Shown here: positions 11,613 to 23,790 of the stretch, one piece after another
Layout: every line of letters starts with the position of its first letter
Position numbering within the stretch: position 1 is the first letter of the stretch
Assembly (NCBI GenBank): GCA_958510875.1
Contig: OY294067.1
Coordinates: 100,298,010-100,362,009, forward strand
Length of the DNA: 64,000 nt
Reading direction: 5' to 3'
Source of the DNA: Endomychus coccineus
Taxonomy: Eukaryota; Arthropoda; Insecta; Coleoptera; Endomychidae
Translations under genes and position numbers: made by a program
Notes under the pieces: model-generated
The model's input: the letters and a program-made list of their open reading frames with translations, nothing else
The model's database searches: none
Told to the model about the DNA's origin: nothing

Positions 11613-13518
11613 ATTTTTCTTTATTTCAGAATTTATGTTTGCGGACAATGCTTCGAAGACCTTACATTCACTAGAGATGGGCCCGAAAAACTTTCTAATT
11701 ACTACATTGGGAATTGTAATTTACATTCAAAAATTAAGTTTGTTCAAAATTTCCCCTCAAGAGTCGAGTTCTACTTTCTCCCCAAATTACCCCTTCTGAA
11801 CCGTGCTTAGGGCCATGAAGCTATATAAATGTATTAAAATACATATCGTTTATTAAATTTGTTTTAATCTCCTAACGAAATCAATTCAAGTACTTCCATG
11901 AATCCCATCAATTGATTACTATTGAGATTATTGACTACCTGGAATATTTGATGTTTATTTCAGTCAAGAAATACATGAAACACATACAGTTCTAAGAATT
12001 TTAGCATAATGGTCGGTCTATTACAGGTTGAATAAGCCCATTCCCAAAATTTCACAGTTAATTATTTCGCTTTCTTTTGTAATCTTAGTTTAGTGTAATA
12101 AGGGTTATGTACAGGTTATTTCCAATATTTAAAAAAACAAAATTATATTTAGAAAAGTAAAGTTTGATGTAAAATTAAAATATCTGAAGTAAAGTAATAA
12201 GAACTCATTAGGGTTCGTCACATGTTTTCTGTTTCTCACCAATAACACATTTTATCTTGGGAAATATTAAATGAATTTCTTTGAATAAACACAAAATTAG
12301 TTTCACACTCGCTCCATCGTGGGTGATATGATAACATAGCTAATGGGGTCAAGGGTTGCAATAGATTCACAAAAGTTTGTGTGTAAAGGAAGCCATAAGC
12401 CTGCCGAAATTATTAACCGATATAGGACGATATGGTTAGCTACATGATGAACCTTGATGTGACCCATCTGGAGATCATCGAAATTGTACTTAAATATAGT
12501 CTTGATTATAGTTGAAATAATATGTATATTCAAATCAGTTAGCAATATTTAGAAAGGGACAGATAAGCTTAGAAATTCCCACCCTAAAAACATTCTGAAT
12601 GAGAGGTCTTAAGAAAGAGGAAAAGATTTCCTTCAGTTATATTTTCTAACTTGAATCAGTCTCTTAGAAAATCACGTGACACTTGTCATTTTTAATTGAA
12701 TTAATTTTATTGGATTATTCAGAGTGTTTTTGGTAAGAGGGTGTTTTCGCTAAAATCAGAGTTTCAGTTCAATTCAAATCAGTTGTATTCAAGTTAAAGT
12801 TAATAATACATCTAATTGATTCATAGCTTTTCGATTCCCTAGGTTAATCCTGGTTGGGATATCAATTTGATAATTTTAGTTTTATTTCTTTAGTTCAGTT
12901 AATTTAGATTCTCTAGGTATTTTATTTAACTTAAGGTTTCGTTATTAGTTTATTCTTATTAGTAATTTTATAATATCAGCAATAACGTTAAGTATAATAT
13001 TCTTTTTATTATCGTTAAATTATCATATATATATATAGATTCTATTTTATTATTATCATTATGTTATTAATTGTTGTTTATTAAATATTTTATTGTTGTC
13101 GAGTTCGAGTTTCTCTGATTAAAACTAGCGTTTATCCCTCCATTTACTTTCCAGTGTTTAAATTCATAAGTGTCTAGTGAAATAAAAAGGGGTAAGTGTC
13201 AAAAATATTTTTCACATTTGTTCTGGTGAATAAATGATTGAGATCAAACTCCAACGTGTCATGGTTCTCTAAATTGAATGATCACACTGCAAATAATTAA
13301 ACATTAGTGAATAGGAATGATGTAGATTCCTTAAATAAAGTTTTATAGAGTTTAATAGAGAGAGTACCATGTTACATTAGATTCAGCTTACATTCGTCTT
13401 CAATAATGGCTTCATCGCAGTCTAAAATTGCTTTGGACGAGTTATAATTTTGAGTGGAAGAAAGGTGATGTTGTAAACTAAATTATATTCACCCTGAAGT
13501 AGAAAATAGTCTTTCACA
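11612..13518. other. No recognised gene
   Basis: Very AT-rich, especially 12900-13100, with a short TA run at about 13026-13038. No domain, RNA gene or terminal repeat recognised. Confidence 0.4.
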
Positions 13519-13833
13519 ATGCGTGCTCCACATGCTTTTTCTGGTACATCTGCAATTCTACTTGTGTTTTCTCCAAATCAGGGTCAGCGTTACCCTCAGT
13601 TTACTAGCTATGACCGGTTCGGTGAAGATGAAATTGAATTTTTTGAAATTATAAATGGTGTTATCATGAAAACGTCACGCGCTCCAAATGATCAAATCAG
13701 ACCTGGAACGTCTGCGGATACGGGAACTATAAAAACTAGTTCCACAACTGCACATGAAGATCTAACGAGGGTGAAACCATTTCTTCTGACTATACAAGAA
13801 GCAATGACAAGAGCTGCCGATAGACTCATGTGA
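13519..13833 (+). CDS. Hypothetical 104-residue open frame
   Basis: ATG-initiated frame ending in TGA. The protein is polar, with a Ser/Thr-rich middle (about residues 60-80) and a short helical C-terminal stretch (LTIQEAMTRAADRL). The other reading frame stays open past the stop and gives a plausible continuation (TVGANVVPYNQFVEKRM), hinting at a frameshifted longer sequence such as an old retroelement gag. I recognise no family, and such a frame could arise by chance. Confidence 0.2.
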   Translation: MRAPHAFSGTSAILLVFSPNQGQRYPQFTSYDRFGEDEIEFFEIINGVIMKTSRAPNDQIRPGTSADTGTIKTSSTTAHEDLTRVKPFLLTIQEAMTRAADRLM

Positions 13834-16284
13834 ATATGACTGTGGGAGCAAATGTAGTACCTTATAACCAATTTGTGGAAAAACGAATGCCATTTATTCA
13901 ATGAGAACGGATTGGATGCCGCCCCGATACATTTCCGATAAGAAGTTTAGTGAAAGTCTAATACCCTCCTAATAAAATTGGCTCAGTAATAAGAACCAAT
14001 CAGTTATATCAACTAATGGTATCATCTAGTTCACTAATGGAGCCAGAAACCATGGACAGGCGAGAGCAGGGATGTACCGCACTTCCTGGAGAAGGGATTA
14101 GTATACCCATTGTTTAGTGTATATTAATCAATGGTATACCTCTCTGCAAGCATGCCACTATTCTCCAAACGGAAATAGTGGGAACAAGTGAACAATTGCA
14201 ATCTAAAGTACAGTAGGGAAGACTGGTTTCAGCAAGTTGGGAAGATGGCTCAAACCGATGCCAAACTGCTGACATAGATACTAAAACATTTAACTACTAC
14301 CTATACAAAATGAATCTGAGCAATTCATCCTTGTGCAAGTGTGCATCACAACAACAAAGCGGAACGGCAGTGCACATTATCGTATATGCAGATGGGTAAC
14401 ACTGATTGCCACAAGACTCCGAGCACTCTCCGTAGAGATATGCGACACTGAGAAGATCCAGAAACTAGGAACAAGGACGTTGCTACTGCTCTTCAGAACA
14501 CTATCCATCTATCAGGAAACCCTGTCTCCAGTGGGTATTGGATAGGAGCCGATCGCCACCTCGGGAGCTTGGCGAATACTCTTGAGTGGGAACCGCTGTA
14601 CTAGGTGATATGATATGGGGAGTAAAGAGCTTAGGTCTAGGTATAAAGAAACCCCACCGGTTCACCCCACAATAATATAATATGGTCATAATTCCAACAA
14701 AGAGGAGGAAATACATACCAGGAAATTATGATAAAGACATTATCTTGAAACCCTCAGATTCTTGATACTGACACATTTACATACTTTTGTGTATTTGAAA
14801 ACAAGTAGAGTAATGATAATAAGAAATTCTATTGAAGATGGCACATTTTTATTTTACAATATCTTCATCTACAACTAACCAGTTATTACATAATAGTCCT
14901 GGAAGTAAAGGTATGTTTATTTGAGGATATGATATGTATTTTTAAGTTTTGATTTTTAATTTCCATGGTATTCTACAATGAAATAATTGCTTTTCAGCCG
15001 TACGGTCTGAAAGATCTGAATCTATAATTAATTTCATGTTTGGCCAGTCTTAAATTATGAGCTCAAACTTTGAACTATTTATTATACTCAAGTCAGGCTT
15101 AAGAAAATATTGAAAGCATGCTACACGAATGTATTATCGTTTGATTTTCCAATTGTGCTCAATCTTACATATTACATGAAATTATGAATTATTCCTAATT
15201 TAGGAAATTCGGAAAAAAACTGAACTGGTTGATTGCCATCATCACGATCTCCAGAAAACACAGGAGAATGATATACTATATGCTTAAAAATATCATGCTT
15301 TAGATTATTCAAAACTTATTAATGATTGCCATGCTAAGCTGTGAACAATTTCATGGAATACAATTTGGAACCCCAATTTCGAGACCCTAATATCAGAACT
15401 TGTTTAATTTTCTAATTAAACTCCGTTTAATACCATCATGAAATATCAGGTGCATAAAATGTATCGTACATCAAAGACATCAGAACAGATCACATGCACC
15501 CTTCAACTGAAATTACAGTAGTTGATCCCAATGAGTGAGCCAGGCAACTCAACTTCCAATGCGTACTTGATCAAATGAGGGGAATTTGGAAGATGATTCG
15601 CATGGTCATGACACATTGCCTTGTTATTATAATTTTTATACCATGCATTGATGATACATTCGCATCAATTTTCCTCCATTCGAAATCAGCATGTGTTAAT
15701 GTTTGGTACATATAGGTTAGATCAAATTACTTTTATTTCCAATCTTATTCAGAAAACAATTTCAAATATATCAAAATATCGATACAATGACATATTTATT
15801 TTGAAAAGTAGAAACTATTCCAAGCAAAATTGAAGTATGACATTAAGGTAATCAATCAAATAATTTAAATTATATTCGATTGACGATTATTTATTTTTAA
15901 TCAACTACGCTCTTAAAGACAAGGAGTGCTGCTTGTACACTTCTATATAATATAATATGGTCCTATATAGAATCAACCTCTATGTGATTTTCACACATGA
16001 TGATGAGGATGGTGATGATGTTTCATTTGTTCTAAATATTATTAGTTCAGTAGCTACAATTAGTCATTATTAAGAGAAAATGACGGAATCCAGTTATAAT
16101 GAAGGAATCTTAATGAATTATTCTTTTTTTGGATTCCTAATGGTATGAAATGGAAAGTTTACCCATTAAAAATTATCGCAATTTTGAAAATACCAAAATT
16201 TCAGGAAAAAAACTAAAATTTTAGGGATATCGCCAAAAAATTTAATTATAGTAAATTTTTAAACATTTCATTTAAGAAAATAAT
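13834..16284. other. No recognised gene
   Basis: A less AT-rich part at about 14000-14680 has the look of decayed transposon coding DNA, but no motif could be placed. The rest is AT-rich. A GAT-rich simple stretch lies near 15998-16020. Confidence 0.35.
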
Positions 16285-17213
16285 GATTGTTATAGTTTTA
16301 GAGATTATTTATAAGAAATATGTAAAAGACCTTCAACTGTTTCATTTCCTTCTCTCTGTTCATACCATGCGTTTGATAGGATTTCATGGTGTTTTTTCCT
16401 AAAAACGTCTTTGTTCTTCGATATTAATCGGGGTCTCATAGTTTTTCCATCTGGTATTATATTCCGACGTTGGGATACTGTTTCACACCTGCATAGAAAA
16501 CTGGCAGTCTTCATTCTCTTCTGTATACTGATATATTTTCTTCATTGCTGCGCCCAATAACAATACTCGAGGACGATTTTTTTTTCTTCGGGTACCTTCT
16601 CAACGAGAGGTAGCAATCATCATGATATCGTGCTTTCAATGATACCAAATACCGGATATTCTCTTTTGAATTTCTCGGTAATAGTCATTTTGTTTTTCTT
16701 TTATAATTCCCAAAATTGTTGAAAATGAACATTGTTGTAGTTTTAGAGGTTATTCAGAGCAATATGTAAAAAAAAAATCAACTATTTCATTTTCTTCTCT
16801 CTGTTCATACCATGCGTTTGATAGGATTTCATGGTATTTCTCCTAAAACAAATTATCACATTCACACCAAATTTACTTGAAATAACAATATTGTCTTTGT
16901 ACTTCTTATGGTTTTTCATTTGGTATGTATTCCGACGTTAGGATACTTTTTAACTTCAGCATAGAAAACTGGCAGTCTTCATTCTCTTCTATATACTGAT
17001 TCATTTCCTTCATTGCTACATCCACTAATAATACTCGTGTATGAATTTTTTTTCTCTTCAGGGACCTTAGAAGATAGAATTCTCAACGAGAGGTAGCAAT
17101 CACAATGATATCGTGCTTCCAATGATACCAAATCCATTACACCGGATATCACCTTGTGAATTTATCGGTAATAGACATCTTTTTTTCCTTTTATAATTCC
17201 CAAAATTGTTGAC
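16280..17213. repeat. Direct tandem duplication of ~440-490 bp, two copies
   Basis: Copy 1 is about 16280-16722 and copy 2 about 16723-17213. Shared landmarks in the same order include TCATACCATGCGTTTGATAG, GAAAACTGGCAGTCTTCATT and CAACGAGAGGTAGCAATCA. Copy 2 has an extra segment of about 50 bp near 16850-16900. On the minus strand each copy has an ATG at the same place (16688 and 17178) followed by a similar start (M-T/S-I-T-E/D-K-F), but both frames stop early. I recognise no family. It may be a decayed duplicated gene or an unknown repeat. Confidence 0.75.
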
Positions 17214-17694
17214 TTTTTCTACTCAAATTTTTCTTTTGTCTTTCTTCTTTTTCATCATTCGCTTCAAATGTAAACAATAATTATCACAAATATGATGGAA
17301 AAATAATCAAAATAACCTTCCACGTAGACACAAGCACGGTACTAAACTGTATTCGGAGTAGAGAAACACCTGTCCCTCGAACTTTCCTCAATCCCTGCTT
17401 CCCCGCTCTATTCCCTTTTCTCTACCTGCACTCCTGCAGTATTCACTTCGCAAGGATGTCTGCTGTTCAGTACACTTTATATCGAAATTAAATCATTCTC
17501 AAAAGGAAAAAAGATATAGCTGTTCAAAGTATGTACTATACTAAAAGCAAAGTCATCTTCATAATACTACCCTTAAAAAAAACAAAAACGTAAGAATTGA
17601 AGAGGTAAGCTTTTTACCTTCAAGCATAACAAACTCAAAAACTCCTGGACCATTCAAATCCATCCATTAGAACTGGATTTCGAGGTATATTTTA

Positions 17695-18150
17695 TTGCAC
17701 TGGGCTATATATAACCTGCGAAAGCGTCCGGAATTCTCGTTTTAGGATTCACGAGACGTCATCGATCTGGCTTTAAGATATATTTTGAGTCTTTATTCTT
17801 CGCAAGTAGTCCTAGGCTTCTTGATTCTGTGGTACATTCTGATAGTTCATGTCACAGCAAGTGTCAGTATAAGAGAAGGTATTATATATAGTGTGAAAAA
17901 TTGCGAAATTCGACCTGACAACAGTGTCAGTATGAAACATAGAGTTGGGAAATATATTATGTACACTTTTTTGGATAAAATCTCGATGTAACATCGAGTA
18001 TAATTCAACGTCTTTTATTAGCAGTTTCTAAATCATTTCAAATATATTTTTTTGCCTACAATCATTTACATTTGACCCCTGCAGGAGTGTATTGAAGCTA
18101 TTTTGTTGACAAAAGTGAGTGATGTCGCGTGATCAATTGATCACAGATTT
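17695..18150 (-). repeat. Interspersed repeat R, reverse copy
   Basis: Read on the minus strand this matches 38783-39205 along its length. It begins with the palindrome GTGATCAATTGATCAC (18129-18144), passes GTTGAATTATACTCGATGTT, then GTGACATGAACTAT, and ends near GAGAATTCCGGAC. No coding potential. The open frame at 17785-17991 that resembles a signal peptide lies wholly inside this repeat and has no ATG. Confidence 0.75.
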
Positions 18151-19249
18151 TGTAAGTGAGTAGGTTGCAGGGTGGATACAAATTAGATGATAATTATCAG
18201 TTAATGTTTGATGTTCCAAAGTGTAGATTTAATAAAGTTGTTGAAGATTTGTTTCAAAGATGGAGTTTACATGCAGAAAATATGTTCATTCTCTGCTATT
18301 CTAGAACATTAAATTTCCGTTTTTCACTGCACTATATTATTTCTTTGTTCTGGTTGGGCTTGATAGTCGACTATTTATACTTGTTCCTCAGTTGTAATTG
18401 GTGTCTCCGGTGAACTGTCAGGTAATTCTCTTCATTTCCAATTGGAACGATTCCAGGTAGAACGGATGTTTTCTAGCCGAGTTTGTGGTATTAGATCATT
18501 TAAAATTGATATAATATGAAGTCCTTCCCTTTTTGAGAAAGAAATAAATTACGTCGATATAAGAAAATAGTAATTAAAAAAATTATGATCATGAAGCGTA
18601 GGTCTAATATTTTCTGCTTCCAACATGAATTACTATATCAATACATCCCACGATAATTGTCATTGTCTGCTATATGTGCAAAATGAAATCAAAGAAATAT
18701 TTCGATATGAATATTTTCCTAATAACAATATACTGATTATATTCGATGAATATTTCACATATTAAAGTTGGGGTAATATTACTTGTTGAGAAAGTACTCA
18801 TGTAATCTTAACTTTGGTTGCTAAGATTACAAATACAGTGGATAAGAACTTTGAAATAAAATTCTAGAAGAAATCTGCCCGTCTCAATATCCTAATAGCA
18901 ATTTATCAATAGGATGATTGAAGTTCTTTGGTGAACGAGACTCTTTTATAAGTAGGATGAAGTGGAAGGCTTCACTTTATTAAGGCTGACACGACTCACA
19001 CTAGTACGCATCATGTAACTGTCGGCCTCGTCTTAAATCAGACGTGCATCGAATTTTCCCAATCACATTTTCGTATTATACTCATCTAGATATTTCATTT
19101 CTTTCCAAATGTCTTTCATGATTAACACAAATTTCCAAGGAAACGGAAAAACATACAACAAAGTTCGATATTCGGATGTTCTATGAAAGAGTTCACACTG
19201 TGGATATACTGTAACACTATACATGATCAAGAATCAATAAATATATTGA
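18151..19249. other. No recognised gene
   Basis: AT-rich unassigned DNA up to the TA target of the mariner at 19252. Nothing recognised. Confidence 0.4.
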
Positions 19250-19251
19250 TA

Positions 19252-20411
19252 CGAGGGCAAGGTGAAAAATCCCTAAAATAAAATAGATTGCGCTACAATC
19301 GAAAATCCCATGTGAAATTTGTGACTAGTAGAACACATTAAAATTTTAAAACTGTTATGTCATTCAGTTCTGTTTTGAAAGCCATCGAAAGCAAGCAGTC
19401 TTAAAGATTTTTGTAAACGTGGAAAAAAGTGGATTTCTCATCTTGATTGAACTTCATTTCATTCGTTGAAAAAACGTTACGGAAACCTCTTCATCGATTT
19501 GAACGATTTACAAGTGGCTTACTGATTCTCCTTGTGGTGGTATGACCACAAAGGACGCCGACGGTCCTGGTCTTCGAATTGAGGTTACAACGACAGAAAT
19601 CGTCGATAAAATTCATGATATGATATTGGACGATCGGTGGGTTGAAGTGTGCGAAATTGCTGAGGCTATGGGCATTTCGACCGAACGGGTGCCGCAGTTT
19701 CTCAACGGTTGACAACAAACGCGACCGTGTGACAACATCAAAGGAGTGTTTCGCGATGTTCAAGCGCGATAAGAAGAACTTTTGCGTCGCTTCGTAACCG
19801 TGGACGAACTAAACATACATCGCAACACACGAGAGACCAAAGAGCAGTTGAAACAGTGAACTTGTTCCGGCGAATTGAAGTCGTCAAAAAAAGGCTGAAG
19901 TGGGTTGAACGGCCAACAAAGTCATGGCCACAGATTTTTGGAATGCACACGGTATCGTCCATACCGATAACCTCAAAACGGGCAAAACGATCACCGGCGT
20001 ATACTATGAAGACTTGTTAGACCGATTCGACGCCGGTTTGAAGCGAAAGCGGCTGCATTTGGCAAAAAAAAAGTGCTCTTCCATCAGGACAACGGCACAG
20101 GTCCGCAGTCGCAATGGGAAAGTTGCATGAATTATGCTAAGAATTGGTTCGTCATTTACCATATTTGGTCCTGCGATTTTCATCTATTTCCAAATTTGAA
20201 GAAATGGCTTGGCGAAAAGAGATTCGGTTGTAACGATGAGGTCCTATATTGGAGGATTGCCAAAATCGTATTATTTGGAAGTCATCGAAAAATTAGAGAG
20301 AAATAGGACGAAGTATTCCTGGCTACAAGGAGATGTTGAGGAATAAAATAAGTTTTGACCAAATGAATCATTTCTTGTTTAATTTTCCAGGAAGTTTTGA
20401 CCTTGCCCTCG
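19252..20411 (+). mobile_element. mariner element, decayed (mariner-1)
   Basis: Bounded by TA at 19250-19251 and 20412-20413. The inverted ends are CGAGGGCAAGGTGAAAAATC at the left and the complement of CGAGGGCAAGGTCAAAA at the right. At 1160 bp it is about 100-150 bp shorter than a usual full mariner. The ends and the internal sequence match mariner-2 at 27875-28935. Confidence 0.92.
19380..20306 (+). pseudogene. mariner transposase pseudogene
   Basis: Recognisable pieces in order, in changing frames: FVTVDE near 19780 (first catalytic Asp), VMATDFWNAHGIVHTDNL with YYEDLLDRFDAGL (19924-20040), LFHQDN near 20076 (second Asp), and SCDFHLFPNLKKWLGEKRFG (about 20170-20230, third Asp). All three Asp of the D,D34D triad remain, but about six residues between the second and third are lost, removing the usual PPYSPDLAP-type turn. 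Several frameshifts and stops make it inactive. It belongs to the mellifera-type branch by overall resemblance. Confidence 0.88.
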
Positions 20412-20413
20412 TA

Positions 20414-21463
20414 AAGTACTGAGAAGCTTTCAGCTATCATGTAACCATTATCAGAGTGAACTGAATTAGAGTTCAAAATCTGTCTGTTTAAATACTATTT
20501 GAAATTCGTATCGTATATAAGGGATTTCCTTTAGCTGGAGATGAATCTGTATTCATTTAATTGATTTTCCGCTTATACATTTTCATCCCTTCTAAGTCAC
20601 CTGAATATCTATCATTATTGACGTTCAAGAGTGAAAAATTTACTTGAGAATATATGTTTAAAATATGTGCGACTCACAATGATGTTTCATCATTATTCTT
20701 CTTTAAGTAAGCGAAATGCTCTTATAACAGAGTTAGAATGTACTAGTTCGGCCCACATATCATTTTGAACATAACTTATTACAGATTTCTCGCAGTCGGA
20801 ATCTTCACTAAAGGTATTGCCCAAGTGGTTTGTTAGCTTGTTCTTACAATAAAAATATGAACGAGTTATAATGCAAATTATGGAATTTATTAATTACTGA
20901 GAGACGATAAGTGAAACTTTTGAATTTTTTAAACTATTTGAAGGTAGTGGCTCTAACTTATATAATTGGTTGCGTTCCATTTCAATATCAAGGAAAGAAA
21001 GCTGGTTCTATGATTCTATTCATACAGTGAATTTGAGTGAATTAAATTGGCTATTAAACTTGTTCAAGAAGCCATATAAATGAAAATATTTACTTATAAT
21101 CGCCAAAATAGCATATACTTACTGACTACAAAATTTTCTGGGTTAAATTAGTTATCTTCATAATTCCAAAAATTTAATTCTATGTCTCTCAATGTACTTA
21201 CAGGAAATTGTGGTGAATTAGGCAAAGAATCCTCCTAAATTATACTTACCCCAGAATATTTCTCCTTCAGTTCTATTGGAATATATACGAACCAAGATGC
21301 TATCATTCAATAAGTACTGTCAGAGTAATTGCCAACCATAGCAATACTCATAGATGCACTCCTCAATTGAAAACGATTGAACTTTAGATGAACATGCGTG
21401 AATAGTTGAACTATAGCGGAGCATCTAATCAACTTGTGTTCATCAATGATCTACTATCCTTTC
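20414..21463. other. No recognised gene
   Basis: AT-rich DNA. Nothing recognised apart from ATCTTCATAATTC near 21157, a word that also occurs in or near the SINE tails. Confidence 0.35.
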
Positions 21464-21600
21464 AGTGGTGTAATAGGTAACAATGCTTTAAAAGACATCC
21501 AAGAATGTGAGTTCGAATCCCGCCTATGGTTTAATGTTTATTCAATCTTTATAATCCTATGCTAAATCATCAAGATACCTCCATAATTCAGAAATATATA
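21464..21600 (+). mobile_element. tRNA-derived SINE-like sequence (copy 1)
   Basis: A-box-like TGGTGTAATAGG (21466-21477) and B-box-like GAGTTCGAATCCC (21509-21521) have pol III promoter spacing. They are followed by TATGGTTTAATGTTTATT and a tail with CCATAATTCAGAAA. The cloverleaf is poor, and copy 2 at 49890 shares the sequence after the B box, so a SINE is more likely than a functional tRNA gene. Confidence 0.55.
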
Positions 21601-22849
21601 TATACATGTATGAAATACTACATGTTGATTGGAATATTCTTTAGAGCCCGTTTCTGTTTTATTTATGTCACGGTCTCCACGAGCAATGAAAGCTTTATCA
21701 CAATATAGATTCTTTATTATTTCACCCTTACATAAAGTGAGATTGCCTACGCACTAGGGTAAAATCGATCATACACGGTCCTTCGAATCAGTCAAGGTGT
21801 TCACTGCACAAGCTTATCGCAACCCTAACGAACCAGACGAACTATTTGCTTTCCAATTTTGTTTCAATTAACGAAATTAGACTCCACAATTGAATATTTT
21901 CAGGACTACGAACTAAGACTTTGTCTACATGTTTCATACACGTGAAAATTTATTGAGGCGTACATTCGGTAGTAAGTAATAATATTCAGCCTTACTCATT
22001 ACAACATAAGTTATCTTTTATTACTTGCAGACCTAGCAGTTTGACATATGATAATATTGTAACTTTCTGAATAATTTAATGATTCAGAAATCTTCTATAT
22101 TCCATATTCTAAATTGAACTTCATTAGCAATATATCAACAATATTTCCGACACACAGTAGTATTCTCTGTTTGAGTTTTGTCATAAAATAATGTCAGGAC
22201 ATAACTCGGTTATTTACACAATATTTTGAATGCCGATTCGGATCAGGGGATGGACCGATGGACCAGTTCAAATATAGGCCGGAATGGCAAAAAAGAGGCA
22301 AACAACAATATTTAAGAATAGTAGAGTCGACATCCAAATTCCTGACGAACACACCGTAATGTTCACGCTGATACGCCCCGACATTCCAGTGTGATCCTTT
22401 GTATCAGTTGCTCTATGTTTGGTTACGTACACAACAGATGATGACCTCACAACGAGAAATCTAATGGTCTTAGGTCTAATGATCAAGGTAGCAAATCTAA
22501 TGTTGTGGGATCTGGTGATCTAGGTAGCGGTTCCATAGGTCTTCTTCTATCAATTTACCAATCTGGGAGCGTACATCCAGTCACCCTCTCTCTTGAAGAA
22601 CATAATGAGCAGTTTCGTCTTGTTGTGATCAGATTACCATGCATATCTCTTTGATATGCAATAATCTATAAGTTCAAAACCTGTTCCGAATTTTCAGAGA
22701 GAGTATTTTGATGTCATTTTCGGAGAAGTGAAATCCTCCCTTAGGCTTCCAAAACCACCGCCATGAAAATTCCAATTTTGTTGTAAATTCTGTTACGTAG
22801 ACGAGGCCAGCTTCTGCAGCAACAGGTTTATCAAGGGGTTCTACTAATT
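21601..22849. other. No recognised gene
   Basis: Unassigned. A less AT-rich part at 22190-22560 contains an open frame on the minus strand (22268-22486) with no recognised domain. It may be decayed transposon DNA. Confidence 0.35.
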
Positions 22850-23195
22850 TCAATGCATTTTTCCCGATGGTTACTCTCTGGTATTAAGCCAGCCTTTGTG
22901 TGATCATGTGCGAAGTGGAATGTTCTCAAACTGTTGAGAAATAGTCTAAATAGAGTAAGCCATGACTCAAGATATTAACTTCTAAACATCATTGGAAATT
23001 CATCGTTAAAAATTTCCCTTCGCACATGATCAAATCGTAGGCATGGAAATATCGAGTTTTCAAACAATAAATACCGCTACCGAATACAGAATAATCAGTT
23101 TCAGATTAAGCCTCAAGCCCGCCCTGGAGTAGCCACCTGTAATGGTTAGAGAAACGTCGGCATCGAATGCGGAATTTATCTGAGAGTCAAGAATT
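22850..23195. mobile_element. PLE remnant, inverted dimer (copy 2)
   Basis: TTGTGTGATCATGTGCGAAG (about 22895-22914) is the PLE tail on the minus strand. From about 23010 the same tail runs on the plus strand to the ribozyme region (23121-23164), where the core has decayed to CTGGAGT but GAAACGTCGGCATC is kept. Both 3' ends again point outwards. No endonuclease coding survives. Confidence 0.65.
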
Positions 23196-23276
23196 TCCAA
23201 GATTGCTCTCCGCGGAAGACAATTTATAGTTCGTTAATTGTTTGCTTCTGTTCTAACACTCATAATTGAATTAAAC

Positions 23277-23470
23277 AGTGATCAATCGATCACTGACATC
23301 GCTCAGTTTTTTAAGTAAAATAGGTTTCGAACCCTTCTATGGTTCAAATACGATCTAGATCGATTTAGGAATGCTCAAATCGAATATATCCGCGAAAATA
23401 GGAAAAATATGTTCTTCCCACGATAACGATACTTCCCTCACACTGTAAACTACCTATAGTAAGGTAAGTA
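23277..23470 (+). repeat. Repeat R start plus a block shared with 41075-41200
   Basis: GTGATCAATCGATCAC at 23278-23293 followed by TGACATCGCTCA matches the start of repeat R, ending near 23330. From about 23350 the sequence (ATATCCGCGAAAAT, then ATACTTCCCTCACACTGTAA) matches 41110-41190, so a second short repeat adjoins it. Confidence 0.5.
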
Positions 23471-23554
23471 AAAATGTCAACTCCAACTTTTAATTCTCCT
23501 TAAGCATTACGCTGCCCAATTTTCTTAAATGTTGTTCCAAAACGTTGTATGAGT

Positions 23555-23790
23555 GCTGGGAGTGATCTGGAATACTGTGTATAGTGAAATTGAGTGTTCA
23601 ATTTGTAATAAGAAAACGGCCGTATTTAAAAGGAAAAATTGGATTATGGTAGATCGAAAACGAAGCGTCAGATATTGAAACTGACATTACTAAAAGGAAG
23701 CTTCTAAAATTTGCTTCGAAGGATGATTTTTATTTTGTTCAATGTCTGACGGTAACAGTAGAAAAAAACGGAAACATAGTGTAACATACA
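23555..23790 (+). repeat. Repeat S (copy 1)
   Basis: Similar to 47200-47450: the pair CGTCAGATATTGAAACTGA / CGTCGGATGTTGAAACTGA and the following GGAAGCTT..TTCGAAG and ..CTGACGGTAACA segments align. In one frame both copies read S-D-I/V-E-T-D-x-T-K/R, which hints at old coding DNA. Family unknown. Confidence 0.45.

Noticed and set aside
11505..11810. Leu-Ser repeat protein over the CT tract
   Set aside because: Product of a (CT)n microsatellite; the same applies to the frames at 36443-36708.
12660..13400. 5' LTR and gag start of a retrotransposon
   Set aside because: No second LTR, primer-binding site or gag motif was found; only AT-rich sequence and one unrecognised frame.
17785..17991. 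Signal-peptide-like frame (VVLGFLILWYILIVHVTA) followed by a possible splice donor
   Set aside because: No in-frame ATG upstream, and the whole stretch aligns with the non-coding interspersed repeat R (reverse of 38783-39205).
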